Shown here: positions 63,932 through 64,000 of the stretch, in pieces
Layout: every line of letters begins with the position of its first letter
How positions within the stretch are numbered: the first letter of the stretch is position 1
From: Amyelois transitella
Lineage: Eukaryota; Arthropoda; Insecta; Lepidoptera; Pyralidae
DNA length: 64,000 nt
Direction: 5' to 3'
NCBI RefSeq assembly: GCF_032362555.1
Contig: NC_083512.1
Span: forward strand, 5,692,001-5,756,000
Made by a program: the position numbers and the translations under genes
The notes under the pieces: generated by a model
Databases searched by the model: none
What the model saw: only the letters and a program-made list of their open reading frames with translations
Told to the model about the DNA's origin: nothing

Positions 63932-64000
63932 TCAAACTTCGCTCATTTCCACATCCTCGATATGTAGGTCATCCAACATCTCCGCCAGTGTAATGCGAGG
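63932..64000 (-). CDS. C-terminal end of an unrecognised gene (partial)
   Basis: Minus-strand frame entering from the right edge and ending PRITLAEMLDDLHIEDVEMSEV-stop (TGA at 63932-63934). The acidic, amphipathic C-terminus and the related segment at 63646-63771 support it as coding. The rest of the gene lies outside the window, so I cannot name it. Confidence 0.5.
   Translation of the reverse strand, partial: PRITLAEMLDDLHIEDVEMSEV

Overview
This is a stretch of AT-rich insect nuclear DNA, almost certainly from a moth or butterfly. The evidence is the spliced genes with short introns, the proteins, and several interspersed repeat families typical of Lepidoptera: a SINE-like family ending in an ATGT-rich tail, Lep1/Helitron-like ends, LINE tails, a decayed Tc1-like transposase and gypsy-type LTR pieces.

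Layout. Positions 1-26,700 contain no protein gene I can support. They hold repeats, one 135-bp tandem array, a dead Tc1-like transposase and a few compositionally distinct islands that may be regulatory. From 26,714 the region becomes gene-dense: SEC11 signal peptidase subunit (-, 4 exons); UBA3, the catalytic subunit of the NEDD8 E1 (-, 6 exons); a ZNF800-like zinc-finger protein (+, 9 exons); mitochondrial ATP synthase beta (-, intronless coding sequence); the complex III assembly factor UQCC1 (+, 5 exons); two tandem acid sphingomyelinase genes (SMPD1-like, both -, 11 exons each with identical intron phases); and, at the right edge, the last codons of an unrecognised minus-strand gene with a second, related terminal-exon-like segment beyond it.

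Exon structures were built by hand from splice sites that keep frame and restore family-typical protein sequence. SEC11 gives 178 aa, UBA3 450 aa, the ZNF800-like protein about 1,103 aa, ATP synthase beta 516 aa, UQCC1 249 aa, and the two sphingomyelinases 662 and 659 aa.

Relationships. ATP synthase beta and UQCC1, both serving oxidative phosphorylation, are divergent from a 432-bp shared promoter that contains an exact match to the insect nuclear-respiratory-gene motif TTAYRTAA and two CCGGAA (ETS/NRF-2-like) sites. UQCC1 converges on the first sphingomyelinase with 87 bp between stop codons, and their polyadenylation signals imply overlapping 3' ends. UBA3 and the ZNF800-like gene are divergent 1.15 kb apart. 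Mobile DNA has landed close to functional sites: an 862-bp TRIM-like LTR element lies 285 bp upstream of the SEC11 start, a related solo LTR lies 20 bp past a splice donor of the ZNF800-like gene, and a 1.9-kb terminal-inverted-repeat transposon begins 9 bp past another donor of the same gene.

I found no CRISPR array, tRNA gene, rRNA gene, operon or clearly novel multi-gene system. The most unusual items are the shared OXPHOS promoter, the splice-donor-adjacent insertions, two perfect intronic hairpins and the duplicated terminal exon at the right edge.
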